64,000 bases of DNA from Liolophura sinensis. Its lineage: Eukaryota > Mollusca > Polyplacophora > Chitonida > Chitonidae. Shown here piece after piece: positions 34,001 through 46,550 of this stretch; the stretch's first letter is position 1; each line of letters begins with the position of its first letter. The notes under the pieces are model-generated. The model was given only the letters and a program-made list of their open reading frames with translations, had not been told where the DNA came from and searched no databases. The position numbers and the translations under genes are program-made. The stretch is taken from assembly GCF_032854445.1 (NCBI RefSeq), contig NC_088300.1, positions 38,966,458-39,030,457 of the forward strand, in the 5' to 3' direction.

Positions 34001-35990
34001 TCCATTTGACTTTGCAGTGTCTTCGCGCATAATTAGTGGGATCACAAAATGGGATCAGCTGGTTTTGCAGTGTCTTTACGCCTGACCAATACTATTGCAG
34101 GCTGGAATCCACCTGATTTTGCTGTGTCTTTACGCCTGACTATGGAGATCCCAGACAAGAATCCAGCTGGTTTTAATGACGCATGACCGTCTAACCAGCA
34201 AGATCCCAGTCTAAAACCCAACTGTTAATTACGACTCAGCATGGAGATCCCAGACAAGAATGCAGCTGGTTTTAATGACACATGACCGCCTAACCAGTAA
34301 GATGGCAGTCTAAAACCGAACTGTTAATTACGACTGACTATGGAAATCCAAGACAAGAATCCAGCTGGTTTTAATGACACATGACCGTCTAACCAATAAG
34401 ATCGCAGTTTAAAACCCAATTGTTAATTACAACTGACCATTGAGACCCCAGACAAGAATCCAGCTGGTTTTGATGCCACATTATCGTCTAACCAGTAAGA
34501 TGGCAGTCTAAAACCCAACTGTTAATTACGACTGAGCATGGAGATCCCAGACAAGAATGCAGCTGGTTTTAATGACACATGACCGTCTAACCAGTAAGAT
34601 CGTAGTCTAAACCCAACTGTTAATTACGACCGACCATGGAGATCCCAGACAAGAATCCAGCTGGTTTTAATAACGCATGACCGTCTAACCAGTAAGATCG
34701 CAGTCTAAAACCCAACTGTTAATTACGACTGAGCATGGAGATCCCAGACAAGAATGCAGCTGGTTTTAATGACACATGACCGTCTAACCAGTAAGATCGT
34801 AGTCTAAACCCAACTGTTAATTACGACCGACCATTGAGATCCCAGACAAGAATCCAGCTGGTTTTAATAACGCATGACCGTCTAACCAGTAAGATGGCAG
34901 TTTAAAACCCAACTGTTAATTACGACTGACCATGGATATCCCAGACAAGAATGCAGCTGGTTTTAATGACACATGACCGTCTAACCAGTAAGATGGCAGT
35001 CTAAAACCCAACTGTTAATTACGACTGACCATGGATATCCCAGACAAGAATGCAGCTGGTTTTAATGACACATGACCGTCTAACCAATAAGATCGCAGTT
35101 TAAAACCCAATTGTTAATTACAACTGACCATTGAGACCCCAGACAAGAATCCAGCTGGTTTAAATGACACATGACCGTCTAACCAATAAGATGACAGTCT
35201 AAAACCCAACTGTTAATTACGACTGACTATGGAAATCCAAGACAAGAATCCAGCTGGTTTTGATGCCACATTACTGTCTAACCAGTAAGATCGCAGTCTA
35301 AAACCCAACTGTAGATCCCAGACAAGGAGATGGAGATCCCAGACAAGAATCCAGCTTGTTTTGATGCCACATTATCGTCTAACTAGTAAGATCGCAGTCT
35401 AAAACCCAACTGTTAATTACGACTGACCATGGAGATCCCAGACAAGAATCCAGCTGGTTTTGATGCCACATTATCGTCTAACCAGTAAGATGGCAGTCTA
35501 AAACCCAACTGTTAATTACGACTGACCATGGATATCCCAGACAAGAATGCAGCTGGTTTTAATGACACATGACCGTCTAACCAGTAAGATGGCAGTCTAA
35601 AACCCAACTGTTAATTACGACTGAGCATGGAGATCCCAGACAAGAATGCAGCTGGTTTTAATGACACATGACCGTCTAACCAGTAAGATCGTAGTCTAAA
35701 CCCAACTGTTAATTACGACTGAGCATGGAGATCCCAGACAAGAATGCAGCTGGTTTTAATGACACATGACCGTCTAACCAGTAAGATGGCAGTCTAAAAC
35801 CCAACTGTTAATTACGACTGACCATGGAGATCCCAGACAAGAATGCAGCTGGTTTTAATGACACATGACCGTCTAACCAGTAAGATGGCAGTCTAAACCC
35901 AACTGTTAATTACGACCGACCATTGAGATCACAGCCATGAATCCTGCTTGTTTTGCTGCCAATAAGATCATAGACTAGAATCACTCAGTT
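34001..35990. repeat. 99-bp tandem array, about 19 copies
   Basis: Unit includes GGAGATCCCAGACAAGAATC, CAGCTGGTTTTAATGACACA, TGACCGTCTAACCAGTAAGA and CCCAACTGTTAATTACGACT. Units from 34001 to 34150 and at the right end are diverged. Variant types recur, for example GATCGTAGTCTAAACCC near 34600, 34798 and 35688. Confidence 0.93.
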
Positions 35991-36613
35991 TGATCGCTGT
36001 GAGTTTTTCAGCTCATGATGACGACCTTTCAAAACCAACTGGATTGTAGTCTGTGATGCTACTGGTCGGGCGTAAAGCGACATCAAAACCTACTGGAGTC
36101 TAGTCTGTGATGCTACTGGTCAGGTGTAAAGCGTGAACAAACGAAGCAAAAATTAAACAACCTTTTTTTTTTCTCCGTCACTACGCATTTACTTGTCAAA
36201 TATCAACAGATGAGCGCGCCTCTGAGAATATCCATGCAAATTCCCAGTTATAGCAATTTTTGCTATAATCAAAATCAAAGTCTTGATCAATATAATCAAA
36301 GTCAATCAATTTTGTTTTAGCCTACATGTTTCCCGAATGTTTTATTAGTTTTCGTATAAATTTGTCTGTGTAACAAATGTTGTATTGTTTGTTTATTCGC
36401 GTGATTTTATTGCCGTCTGTGTTAATGAATTTGATTAACAAGTGGGATGAACACCTGTGAGAACCCCCTTGCTTTGAAGGTAAGAGTTAAAAGATAAGGG
36501 CAACATGGCAGTTCATTAATATTAAGTAGCTTTTACACATTTATCTCCCCTTCCACAAACATGACCCGCCTCCGGTTATGTTGAGTGTCTCGAGTGTGGC
36601 CAACATTTATTCA
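35991..36613. other. Spacer with a two-copy 60-bp repeat
   Basis: About 36030-36135 holds two copies of a unit containing TAGTCTGTGATGCTACTGGT followed by CGGGCGTAAAGCG or CAGGTGTAAAGCG. The remainder is AT-rich and featureless. 36604-36613 is the target-site duplication of the next SINE. Confidence 0.6.
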
Positions 36614-36914
36614 ACAGTGAGTGATTCGGTGCTTAGGGTTTAACATCGTTCTTAACAATGTTTAGTCATAAGACTACGAAAGAGTTCTTAGGGTGCATGT
36701 ACGTGTAATGTGCCTCCTTGTTGCAGGACAGATTTCCACCGCTCTTCTATCTAGAGCTGCTTCATTGAGATGACTTACCGAAGGCAAGTAAGACACCCCA
36801 CCAGAGCCATTATACTGATACGGGTCGCCAAGCGAGTAGGCTACAATTTCCTCTTTTATAGTCTTAGGTGTGACCCGAAGCGGACGCTCTAACAACTGAG
36901 CCATTCGGGCCGGT
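36614..36914 (-). mobile_element. tRNA-derived SINE, family 1, copy d
   Basis: A minus-strand copy with a 10-bp target-site duplication, CATTTATTCA, at 36604-36613 and 36915-36924. Read on the minus strand it begins GGCCCGAATGGCTCAGTTGT, TAGAGCGTCCGCTTCGGG, the most complete tRNA head in the window. An internal deletion removes the B-box part. It ends with the common tail. Confidence 0.87.
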
Positions 36915-36924
36915 CATTTATTCA

Positions 36925-38472
36925 CGAGGATTACCTTGACGTTGTTGCAGTTTGTGTGATGACTATCAATTTTATTTCCTCAACGCATTCAAGATCTCTT
37001 TGAGTTATTAATTAGTTAATATATGTTTTATATAGTTTCCATGCCTATCAGTCAAATTCCTATGCTATAAGTCAAGCCTCACCATGTTATGTTCGACTAC
37101 GCACTTGCACCGAGGCCTGCATTTCAATATGCATATTGCAGGGGCTGATACTTCGTGCACTGTAGCTGTGGTCTGTAGAGGATATAAATAGGACAGCATA
37201 ATGCCGCAGAAAACATACATGAAAACATACACACAAAATCTATTTTCTTCCTACATGATTTATCTAAAGGCTATCTTCTAATGAGGAATGAACAACAGCC
37301 AAAGTGCTGGCCTTTGCCATACGTATACAGTACTGGTATAATTATTGTGCAACTCGCGCGTTATGGAGTTAAAGATGAGGCTATCTGTGATATAGTTATT
37401 CTTGAAAATACACTGAAATAAAAGAAGCTTTTTTGCCAATTGAAAAACTGTATATTTTTCTTTTTTTTGTTTGTTTAAGTAGTGTTTAACGCCGAACCGA
37501 TACACTGCAAATATTAACGACACATGACGTGTATTTAGAGAAATACGCATGAACACAGGCGTCTTATCCACAAACGCGTTACGTCTACGTGCGACTATAC
37601 ACACATATGTTTTTGTTAAAACATTTTATAACAATGACATGTTCAGTAAATCATTTCCACGTTTTCTCCAACACATTGGTGTTTTATAGAAAACATGTGA
37701 CAGGTCTACAATATAGCCGTCTTTATTTTAACACGTACATGCCTATCAGTTTTTCTGTGTGCTCAAAAACATCGAACTTACAATTTCGATGACGTCAGCC
37801 AGCATCATGGTGAGACGAAACTGCGAAACCCATGGGCATCCTCCGGTTCAGAAAGTATACATGTATCAGTGTAGACTGTAGCTAGGCCCAATTTTCTGTC
37901 TTCTTTTATATGTACATGTATATATAAAAACCTACAAACGTGATATACATAAATATGTATACTCCAGGAAAGGACAAAGGGGCATATAGTTAACGGTGGG
38001 ATAGGAGTTTTATGATTATATTCATTACCGGTATTCCAAGGGATTGGTCTATATATATGCCTTATATGTACATCATGACACTGGATATATTTATTATACC
38101 AGCATCCGTGAAGTGTATTTGAATTAAAATACTTAAACCAATTTATCATACTTGACGTGCACATATTGGCCCCATTAAATTTATAATATCTAGATGTACA
38201 CATAGTATAATCATATCTAGGTGTACACATAGTATAATCATATATGGCGTGTGCATCTAATTAATGTCTCACATATATAGTGTACATTTAAACAATTTAT
38301 TATATCTAGTTGTACACATAGTATAATTATATATGAGGTGTGCATTTAATTAATGTCTCATATATATAGTGTACATTTAAACAGTTTATTATATCTGATA
38401 ATTTATTTATCATACACCTACGTATAGTTATGCACAATGGTAAACTGTATCAAAATAACCAGTTATTCCAAG
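36925..38472. other. Intergenic with AT-rich local repeats
   Basis: No supported gene. About 38180-38400 contains imperfect repeats of TATCTAGGTGTACACATAGT, with ATAATCATAT, and a related pair around GTGTGCATTTAATTAATGTC. Confidence 0.5.
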
Positions 38473-38730
38473 GGGCATCACTGGCGCGGTGGTTAGCGTG
38501 CTAGCGCAGCACAATGGTACAGAAACCTCTCACTAAAATGCTATCGCGGTGAGTTCAATGTCGAGCTCATGCTGGCTTTCTCTCGTGTGTGGAAAGGTTG
38601 GCCAGCAGCCTGTACACGGTCCTGAGTTTCCCCCGGGCATTGCCTGATTTCCCCTCACAACAATGCTGGCTGTCTTTGTATAAGCGAAATATTCTTGAGC
38701 ACGGAGTGAAACACCAATCAAATAAATATA
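38473..38730 (+). mobile_element. SINE family 2, near full-length copy
   Basis: Starts GGGGCATCACTGGCGCGGTG and GTTAGCGTGCTAGCGCAGC (A-box region). B-box-like GAGTTCAATGTC follows, then GCTCATGCTGGC and TTGAGCACGGAGTGAAACAC, then (AAATA)n. Confidence 0.85.
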
Positions 38731-39257
38731 TAAAATAACTCATTATTCTGTGCACCAGATAATGAGTCACTAAATACTCCTATATAGCCGATATATCATA
38801 TCTGAGGTGTACTCAATTAATCATGATTGAGATGGGTATTGTACATCTAGTTTATCATACCTAATGTGTATATATCTCATAAATTTCATACCTAAGGTAC
38901 ACAGTGTACATGTAACAATTTATCAGACCAGAAGTGTAAATCCGATCAAATGATAGTACCTGGGGTGTACAGGTAATCACTTTCTCATACTGGGGTGTAC
39001 GTGTTATGAATTTATCATATTTGGCTGAGTACATCTTATATTTCTGTAATCCAAAGCCACTAAATACTCATTATTATAGCGTATATTATAGTAGTGATCA
39101 CGTTCATGAGCGGGGAAAACGAATATTCATGTAAAAGTTGTCACCATAGATACATATATACATGATATTCCTACAGTGTTCTATAAACTAGCATATAATT
39201 TATTTATATTTTTTTATTTATTTAACTGATTCTTTGTGTGTACTAAATTCTACATGT
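38731..39257. other. Intergenic, AT-rich
   Basis: Loose repetition of GGTGTACA plus TTTATCATA phrases; no gene. Confidence 0.4.
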
Positions 39258-39775
39258 AAGAAGGTATGGGCTACAGGGAGATGTGTACATGTATAGGCAA
39301 AAAGTTATGGGCTACATCGAGCTGTGTGTATATGCTATACGCAGGTAGGTAAGGGCTTCAGCGAGGTGTGTATATGCTATACGCAGGTAGGTAAGGGCTA
39401 CACGGAGATGTGTATATGCTAAAGGTAGGAGGGTGTGGGCTACAGGGAGGTGTGTATATGATTATGTTATAAGCAGTTAGATAAGGGCTACAGAGAGATA
39501 TGTATATGCTATAGGTAGGAGGGTGTTCGCTACAGGGAGGTGTGTATATGTTGTAGGCAGGTAGGCAAGGGCTACAGGGAGATGTGTATATGCTATAGGT
39601 AGGAGGGCGTGGGCTTCAGGGAGGTGTGTATATGCTATACACAGGTAGGTAAGGGCTACAGGGAGATGTGTATATGCTATAGACAGTTAGGTAAGGGCTA
39701 CATGGAAGTGTGTATATGATATAGGCAGGTAGGTATAAGGGCTACAGGGAGGTGTGCATATCTGTATATAGAGGT
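39258..39775. repeat. ~43-bp tandem repeat, about 12 copies
   Basis: Unit near AGGTAGGTAAGGGCTACAGG then GAGATGTGTATATGCTATA, with spacing varying from about 40 to 48 bp. Confidence 0.88.
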
Positions 39776-40043
39776 TTGTTCAAGAGGGCATCCATACAAT
39801 GAATAAGGCAACATTTGAGAGAAACATAGATAGCAATCAACGATTTATCAGCATGTGTAAACACGACGGTAAATGACTTAAGATAACGCCGAAAAGCTGT
39901 AATATGCAATATGATGACTTGTAATTATACTTACTGACTCATTAGTTTATTTGGTATTTGAAGTATATTTGATACTTGGTGAACGATGCATCATATTTTC
40001 GAATATCCTTGAAGACATCAACATTTATTCTCGATAATGAAGC

Positions 40044-40074
<31 letters not shown>

Positions 40075-41295
40075 GAACTAATCCTAGCTTATGACAATAG
40101 ATGGAAACGTGCGTAATTGTTTGGGGCGTTTTATTCAAATCATTCACCAGATAATTTTTACACGTGTTTCTGACAATAAGGATATTTTGAAACTCTCAAC
40201 TGCCCAGGACATACCTGAGAGGTATACACGGTGTTTATTTACAACGCTCAACATGCCTTTCATAGGAGACCCTTTAATTTTACCCTAAACAGTACATAGT
40301 ATTGTACCTGCATATGGCGGCTTGCAATTGTCGAGAATAAATTTAAATATCAGGAAATGTGATTTATACAAAAGACTTATGTTCAGCACACATCATGTAG
40401 GTACAAAGAACTTGTAGAAGAGCGTTCGTAGATAGTAATATACTGTCAATTACGTCATGAAACTGTTATACCAATTGTATATAATTTGTAGCTTCCATAT
40501 TTCAGTTTGTTTTCGGGGAAAATCAGTTTATTGGATCCATGATTGCACTTAACTAGAAAACAAAACTTACATTATACTGAACTGGCGTTGATATAGTATC
40601 CTTATATTGAGTAGGTATAAAGATCAGGGCCATTCTTACTGTTTTGTCTTCATCGTTCATATTATTTGACGCTCGTCTCATTCTAACAGGACATCGATAC
40701 TGATAAAGCGAACAGTGGATATACACGTATTACTAGTACAGGCATTTATAGTCGTTCTTCTGAAATATTATGAGCTTTCTACACTGATTAAAGGAAATCC
40801 CCAGCGCCTGTAATTTCAGACTAAATATTTCCTGCAAGATTTATGGTGTGTTGGTCAACAAAGTGCATTTAAAAAACAGTGAAGCTGGACCGTCTGCCTG
40901 TCTTCCGCGCAGTCCTGGCTTGGTTGTTCTGTCAGAATTATTTTCTTCAGGTTTGAGGATTTGTAAGTCATATTAACAGTATAAATAGTAAAGCTTCACA
41001 GATAATCTGATAAAATTACAATTAACAAAGAAGTTTGGAATGTGAGAAACATAAGCATGAAGTAATGGTAGTGTGGATTGTCTTGGGCATATAGTGATGG
41101 ATTAGAAATACGTCTCTCGGTTATGTTTCCGGTAACTCCAGTTTTGTTGTGCCTAAATACCACTAATGTGCCACGATTAACCCATTCTGCTAGATTGCGA
41201 AAGTCAAAAATCCAGCTTGAAGGATTTACCGAGAATACGCCTACATTGCCCGCTTTTAATCTTGCAAATATTCTGTCTCTGAGAATGGGTTTGTT
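39776..41295. other. 3' flank of the CBM14 gene
   Basis: AT-rich. A (CAAT)n run lies at about 40046-40074. A minus-strand AATAAA at 40532-40527 could serve as the polyadenylation signal of the CBM14 gene, about 0.76 kb past its stop. Confidence 0.4.
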
Positions 41296-41396
41296 CTATA
41301 CACATGAACAAGACCCAGGATCGAACTCCAAACCTCCTGCACAGCTCATTAACACGCCATTCTTCCTATATTGCATTTCTCCAACTGCTGTACATG
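41296..41396 (-). CDS. CBM14 gene last exon
   Basis: Acceptor TCTTTTCTTGTTTCACAG|, then 33 codons to TAG: CTAVGEMQYRKNGVLMSC and CAGGLEFDPGSCSCV. The four-cysteine motif is like the short C-terminal modules I recall from mollusc chitin-binding matrix proteins. Confidence 0.82.
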
Positions 41397-43528
41397 CTGT
41401 GAAACAAGAAAAGAGAAACATCAGTTAAATCTAAAACACATAGACTATAATCAGATGCACATACATCAGAAACCCTGATACTGCGGGCTATATGCTGGAA
41501 TTGTCCCGCTTATCATATCTGCATTGATAAAGAATTTACCAAAGCTGCACACTCATCGTGGTCTTATGACTGAAAAATTGTTAGAACAACAACATTAAAC
41601 CCCAAGCATATATACAAACCAAAGCTGCACTAAATTCCCAATTCGTGGTTCGCATTTAAAGCTAAGGAATCTTTATCCGAGAAAACTCACAGTAAGTAAC
41701 AGATTGGTGTGATACCATAGAATTAGGGGAACGTTAACAACGGAATTAAAAGATCCTTTGGCATGCATGTGGAGAAGTCTTTAAGGCGATCCGTCCATAT
41801 GGTGTTGTGGTTGTTCCAGATGCAGTTACATGGGAACATTACGTATTCCACAAAACTATGGTAATACATGTATGTGTATATACTTACTGACAGCCTCTCC
41901 TCCATTCCCCACACTGAGGGGACCTCCCAGGATACCTGCGTCCCTCAGATCCGCCAGGTAGTCCATGAGCTCCCCAGGGGGCAGGTTGACGCCCGTGTGG
42001 GTGCAGGAACCACTAACATCCTGGTGGCACTGGTTGGTCGTATTACTGAACAAATATCCGGGCGGACACTCGGCATACTGAGCTCCACCACCCTCACACT
42101 CAAAATACCCGAAACAGGTGTTCGGATCAGCCACAAACATTGTGGTGGCTCCGTTGCAGGGGCCTGGAAAACAAGAAATATCAACACTACAGTACAACAA
42201 GCGCAATCACTGCACGACTGCCTGGGGGTATCAAGTGTTCTCAGCTCTCGTAAAGAATAACATAAGGTTATAGTGGGCTGCGGTCCCATGGGTAGCGGAT
42301 GAACATTCACAAATATCAAAGTGCCAATACATTGACCCGTCAGATTAGAGAGCAACACAGGAACAACACGAAGAGCAGCGCAATCAGTTGAGTCTAAAAA
42401 TTCTTAAAGCTTTAGAGTATCTACTCAATTAACATACAAACTTCGGGATGCAGACAACCCAGCGAGAAGTGGATTCGAACTCCAGATTTAATTGATGAAA
42501 CGTTTGTCATTTCAAATAGCACAGCCACTCAGTCGGCAAGGCCCCAATATAATTCTCATTCCTTGCATCAAAATGAGGCCTCGTTCGTATAGAAAAGTTT
42601 TCAGTGTCGATGTGTTTCTAACAGTGTATATAACAAGCTCTAAGAATATCTAACAGGGATAAAATAAGCTTGGTATGTACACAAAGCCGTCAATTTAGTT
42701 TTCGCTGCTCAAATGTGGGAGAAAAATCCGTATATATGTTACTAGTATAGAAACTGGAACGCAGTCAAATCATTCCAAAATCTAATCTTTATGTGTGATC
42801 AGAGAACTTGTTGGGTCACGACTTATTTTCGACCGCAATTAAATGTATTCAAAACTTAAATTCATGCGTATGTATACATAATCCAGAATGTTAAGTGATG
42901 TAAACTCATTTAACCATTCCCGATTCCTTCGTTGACGCTACATTCAAATCACTCTGGCTTTGGTTTTATTATCTCGGTTGGTTTTATTTCGAATATATGT
43001 ATGCAAGAAACACAAAACTTTACAATGCGCCTTTATACAGGTTATACAGGTTCAACAGTGATGCAAAATATTATATAGCCCAAGGATCATTCGTTGTTTT
43101 CTGTCTGTCGTTTCAATGTCGTCAATGTCAGGCGGATGTGACGAACTGATGCTCAGGCTAGATGCTATGAAACAATCTGTTGAACAGGAATAAATTTTAT
43201 TCTCTGAACTGAAAATAACTCCAGGCTGAAAAGAACTATATGGAAAATATATAAGAAGTCAAATATATATGCCAACGTAGAATCATAAATGAGCGGCAAG
43301 TTCACTTACTCCATGGGCAGAAGTCGCCATCCGGCAGCGCACATACGCCTGTGGCATTAGAGAACCACTGCCTGCCTGGGCATTTGCTGGGGGTAGCGAC
43401 GATTTGGCCTGTGGAGTTGTCACAGTTCACATATGTACCGCAGTTGTCATCCAGAGGACCGAAGCCCGTTGTAGTGACGATGAATTCATTTCGATAAAAT
43501 GCATCTTCGCAGCCTTCTAGGTACAGCG
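41296..43528 (-). CDS. Chitin-binding (CBM14) protein, 3' three exons; 5' end unresolved
   Basis: Three minus-strand exons, 43528-43310, 42163-41888 and 41396-41296, join in phase 1 throughout and end at TAG. The first encodes a peritrophin-A/CBM14 domain with cysteine spacing x5, x13, x12, x7 for the last five Cys (NCGTYVNC, KCPGRQWF, CALPDGDFC). The second encodes another with spacing x13, x5, x9, x12, x7 (CNGATTMFVADPNTCFGYFE) plus a ~40-residue linker. The third ends in C-x16-C-x10-C-x-C. CBM14 domains bind chitin in peritrophic matrix, egg and shell proteins; this one is presumably extracellular. No start codon or signal peptide lies next to exon 1. The incoming phase fits the mucin exon at 51692, or unseen exons. 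A shell-matrix role is only a guess. Confidence 0.85.
41563..41610 (+). mobile_element. SINE family 1 tail fragment
   Basis: TCTTATGACTGAAAAATTGT and ACATTAAACCCCAAGCATA match the 3' tail of family 1. It lies in the last intron of the CBM14 gene. Confidence 0.6.
41888..42163 (-). CDS. CBM14 gene exon, second CBM14 domain
   Basis: Acceptor TTTCTTGTTTTCCAG|, donor GCTGTCA|GTAAGT, 276 nt, phase 1 in and out. It contains a complete six-cysteine CBM14 domain ending in CHQDVSGSC. A linker, PPGELMDYLADLRDAGILGG, follows. Confidence 0.9.
42443..42545 (-). mobile_element. tRNA-like SINE head
   Basis: Minus strand reads GGGGCCTTGCCGACTGAGTG and later B-box GAGTTCGAATCC. The long spacing resembles a Ser/Leu-type tRNA. 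The 3' acceptor strand does not pair, so this is a pseudogene or SINE head, in a CBM14 gene intron. Confidence 0.4.
43310..43528 (-). CDS. CBM14 gene exon, first CBM14 domain
   Basis: Acceptor TTATAAATTTCAG|, donor CCATGGA|GTAAGT, 219 nt, phase 1 in and out. All six cysteines of the domain are present, from LYLEGCEDAFYRNEF to DGDFCPW. Confidence 0.88.
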
Positions 43529-44458
43529 CTGAAATTTATAACATGGCCAAATGTCTTTCTCTGAAAACTATGTACTTCCAAAGGTCTAGCTTTCTGTATA
43601 ATTTGACGCCATTGTATTAGGTGGAATCTACACAGCTGTTAATTCACGCCTTGTAGAATCATTCCACAACGGACAATGTAAGTCGCGTGCACTTGATATT
43701 ATGGCAACTCGGCCTTATTTCGCATGGACAAATGGCAACTAGCAGAAGCACTAGTGAAAGCAAACTGGCTGTTAAGTCGTCCAATACCTGCTCTCCGCAT
43801 GTATAAGCCCCATCCATGTTGTACAAGCCATGCATCATACGCAAAACACCAAAACACCATACATCAGCAAATAATCGACAATTGAGTTAAGCCTACTATA
43901 CAGGGGTGGGGAGTTTATCTATAACCACGCATAGATTTCGGAGGCCAGTGAGTACATGCGCCATTTTAGATTTGTATAGATGATGTGTACATGTAAATCG
44001 ATACACATTCATCTATGATTCACGTTCATGTTGTCAAACAGCACCAAAACAAATAAATAAACAAATAAACGAATAAATAAACTGATATCAGCTTCAGACG
44101 GAACGTTGTTTTTGGGCTTTGCCGCCTGCCCAATCGTATAAGCAGTCATTACAGTTATAACGGTTCCTTGTCTAACTGACTACCAGTATTAAACTTATAC
44201 ATGTTAAAGTATAAAGAATATCAGTGCGTGGCGAAATCCGTTTGAACTGTTTAATGACCTCGATATATAACCCATTGGATACATCGAGAGACAAGCAAAA
44301 TATGGCCACAAAGATTAAAAAAACAAGCCAGAACCCGTGCAGTGTATTTGAAACCTTCAGTGAAATCGAGAGGCTCACTATGACCTCTCATATCTGTTTC
44401 ATGTAGTGGATGATATATATTCTTTGTGAACTCTTTAGTAAAGTTTAGAGTACAACAT
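43529..44458. other. Upstream of the CBM14 exons, nothing firm
   Basis: A minus-strand frame at 43659-43844 has a hydrophobic LTASLLSLVLLLVAI run. Its only donor-like site (GAGCAG|GTATTG) is out of phase with the 43528 exon, so it was not accepted as the signal exon. Confidence 0.35.
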
Positions 44459-44625
44459 GCGGTCGCTGTGAGCTCAAGTCCAGCTCACGCTGGCTTCCTC
44501 TCCGGCCGTACGTGGGAAAGCCTGCAGCAACCTGCGGATGGTCACGCCCATCATAATGCTGGCAGCCGTCGTATAAGGGAAATATTCTTGAGTACGGCGT
44601 AAAACACCAATCAAATAAATGAATA
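44459..44625 (+). mobile_element. SINE family 2, 5'-truncated copy
   Basis: GCGGTCGCTGTGAGCTCAAG, CGGCCGTACGTGGGAAAGCC, CCCATCATAATGCTGG, then TTGAGTACGGCGTAAAACAC and an AAATAAATG tail. Confidence 0.88.
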
Positions 44626-45360
44626 GAATACAACAGATGTAACAGAGCAACAAATCAGTACATTCGATACAGGCACAATGAATAGCAAGCCAATGGACTT
44701 AGTTACAACTGCAGAAGCACAGCCTTAGTTAGACATAGCCTATATGTCAAAACTTACTTTATGATGGCATACTATCTACTGTCACTTTAGAATAATGCCA
44801 TTGATGAATAAATAAGTAAATTAAAGAAATTAAATATAAATCAAAGTTGCTGTTGTTTGACAAGTTTGAGTGACACGGCAAAGTTATTACTCAAAATACC
44901 ATTCCAATCTGATTCCAGTAGGAAGATATATTTCCACAACACAAATTTGAAGTCTGTGAAGATTGTAATGATATTGGCTTTAATCTGTTAGGTGATCACG
45001 TGAAGGCATTTACTGCATTATATGACAAACGAATGCAGCATCATGGCCGGAAAAGAACATTTGTCTTGAGAGTTCAGAGGTCAGGAACGAGCACTCATAA
45101 TTCTGCACGTGTTTTTGCCCAAGTTATCCTCTCATCACGAAACACAAATTTATTAAAGTGATCAAAGTAGTTTTTCATTATTTAACTGTATACAATGGAT
45201 TACGCTTAAATTTGTCAAACCCATGAACGAAATGTAAGCAGTCTTGCTTCAAAACATCCATTTATATTAGGACTATGCGTATACGTACACGACATCATAT
45301 CACTGGTATGTACACAAGTAGTAGGTTTATGTCACATGAATAGTCTATATACAAGTCGTT
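44626..45360. other. Intergenic or intronic, nothing recognised
   Basis: AT-rich, no exon or repeat identified. Confidence 0.4.
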
Positions 45361-45690
45361 AGACCCGGGATCAAATCCGGGGTCGGGTCATACCAAAGAC
45401 TTCAAAAAATGGTACTTGTTATTGCCTTGTTTGGGGCGCTCAGCGCTGAGAGATTAGAGCAAGGAAACATGACTGGCTGGCCCCGTGTCAGTATAACGTG
45501 ACTGGGCAGGGTGTCATGTCCGTTGCCTTCGACATGATACTTCCGTGGCGGCAGTACTTGGCGGCATGGACTCGCTCTGACAAATGAAGACACACTATAT
45601 GTACATACAGCTAATGACTCCTCGTTGTCATATAGATGAAAGTTTTAGAGTATGACGTAAAACGCACGCACGCACACACACACACTCACA
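45361..45690 (+). mobile_element. SINE family 3 (relative of family 1), copy a
   Basis: Starts in a B-box-like GGGATCAAATCC, then GGTCGGGTCATACCAAAGAC, a central GAGAGATTAGAGCAAGGAAA and CCCCGTGTCAGTATAACGTG. It ends TTTTAGAGTATGACGTAAAA and (CGCA)n/(CACA)n. Head and tail follow family 1 but the centre differs. Confidence 0.75.
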
Positions 45691-46550
45691 CATACATACA
45701 TATATACATTTGTATGGATAAATGCCTCTAGTCTCACCGCTTGGTGTCGATGAATTCTCAACTTCAACTAGTTAACAGCTTTGAGTCATCTTTTAAAGAA
45801 CAACTTAAAAAATGAACAAAAACTGATTTATCAAAGGAAGAGTTTAAGTTAGTCGTGTCCCTTAGGCGAAGTGGCCATGCCAAGCCCCTGGTATAGATCT
45901 ATGTACAGTGTTTTAAATAGCATCAGGCTCTCACTGAACTTTGACAAGAAATACTCACGACATTGGTTTGTCATTAAGTCCGAAACAATACTTAATTGTA
46001 CACGCTTCAAGCGGCCCAAAGCTCTGAATATTTATTTCAGTTTGGACCCTATCGAATGATGAACGTTGCACTAGTGTCCATGTTTGGGCAGTGAGTTATG
46101 TTGAAGACGACTTAATGTGTTGATATGATACCCCGATACATGTGTACCTTGTGGGAGTGACGAAACATAAGACAACAAACAATGTTGTCACGTGTAGCAT
46201 TTTGTAATACGTGCGGTGTAATGATGTCTTAATGAAGGGAAAAGGTCACGCAATTAAGTCAGCATCAGAGAGACAGACCACAGAATTCGCTATCTGAGAA
46301 TACTTTAACAGATGTGTTTTGGATTTTTCTTTTCAATGAATTAAATTCAGTCAAACGTTTGGAATGTACTAATATGGGCTTGGAGGGTCATGAAGATAAC
46401 ACTCCTATAATATTTGCTGGTGCACGTAAAATCGATTCTGACATTAAATACTTATTTTAGTGTAAGAGACACAATATTGGTATGGTCCATTACAACCTAC
46501 CCTATCACCAAAGCTGACTGCATTTAACTGAGTGAAAGTACAAAAAAAAA

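Noticed and set aside
41868-42358. Plus frame 41868-42260 and a second minus frame 41945-42358
   Set aside because: Both are shadows of the CBM14 exon, whose frame is fixed by six spaced cysteines and splice phase.
43659-43844. Hydrophobic minus frame as signal-peptide exon of the CBM14 gene
   Set aside because: The only nearby donor is phase 0 while the CBM14 exon needs phase 1.
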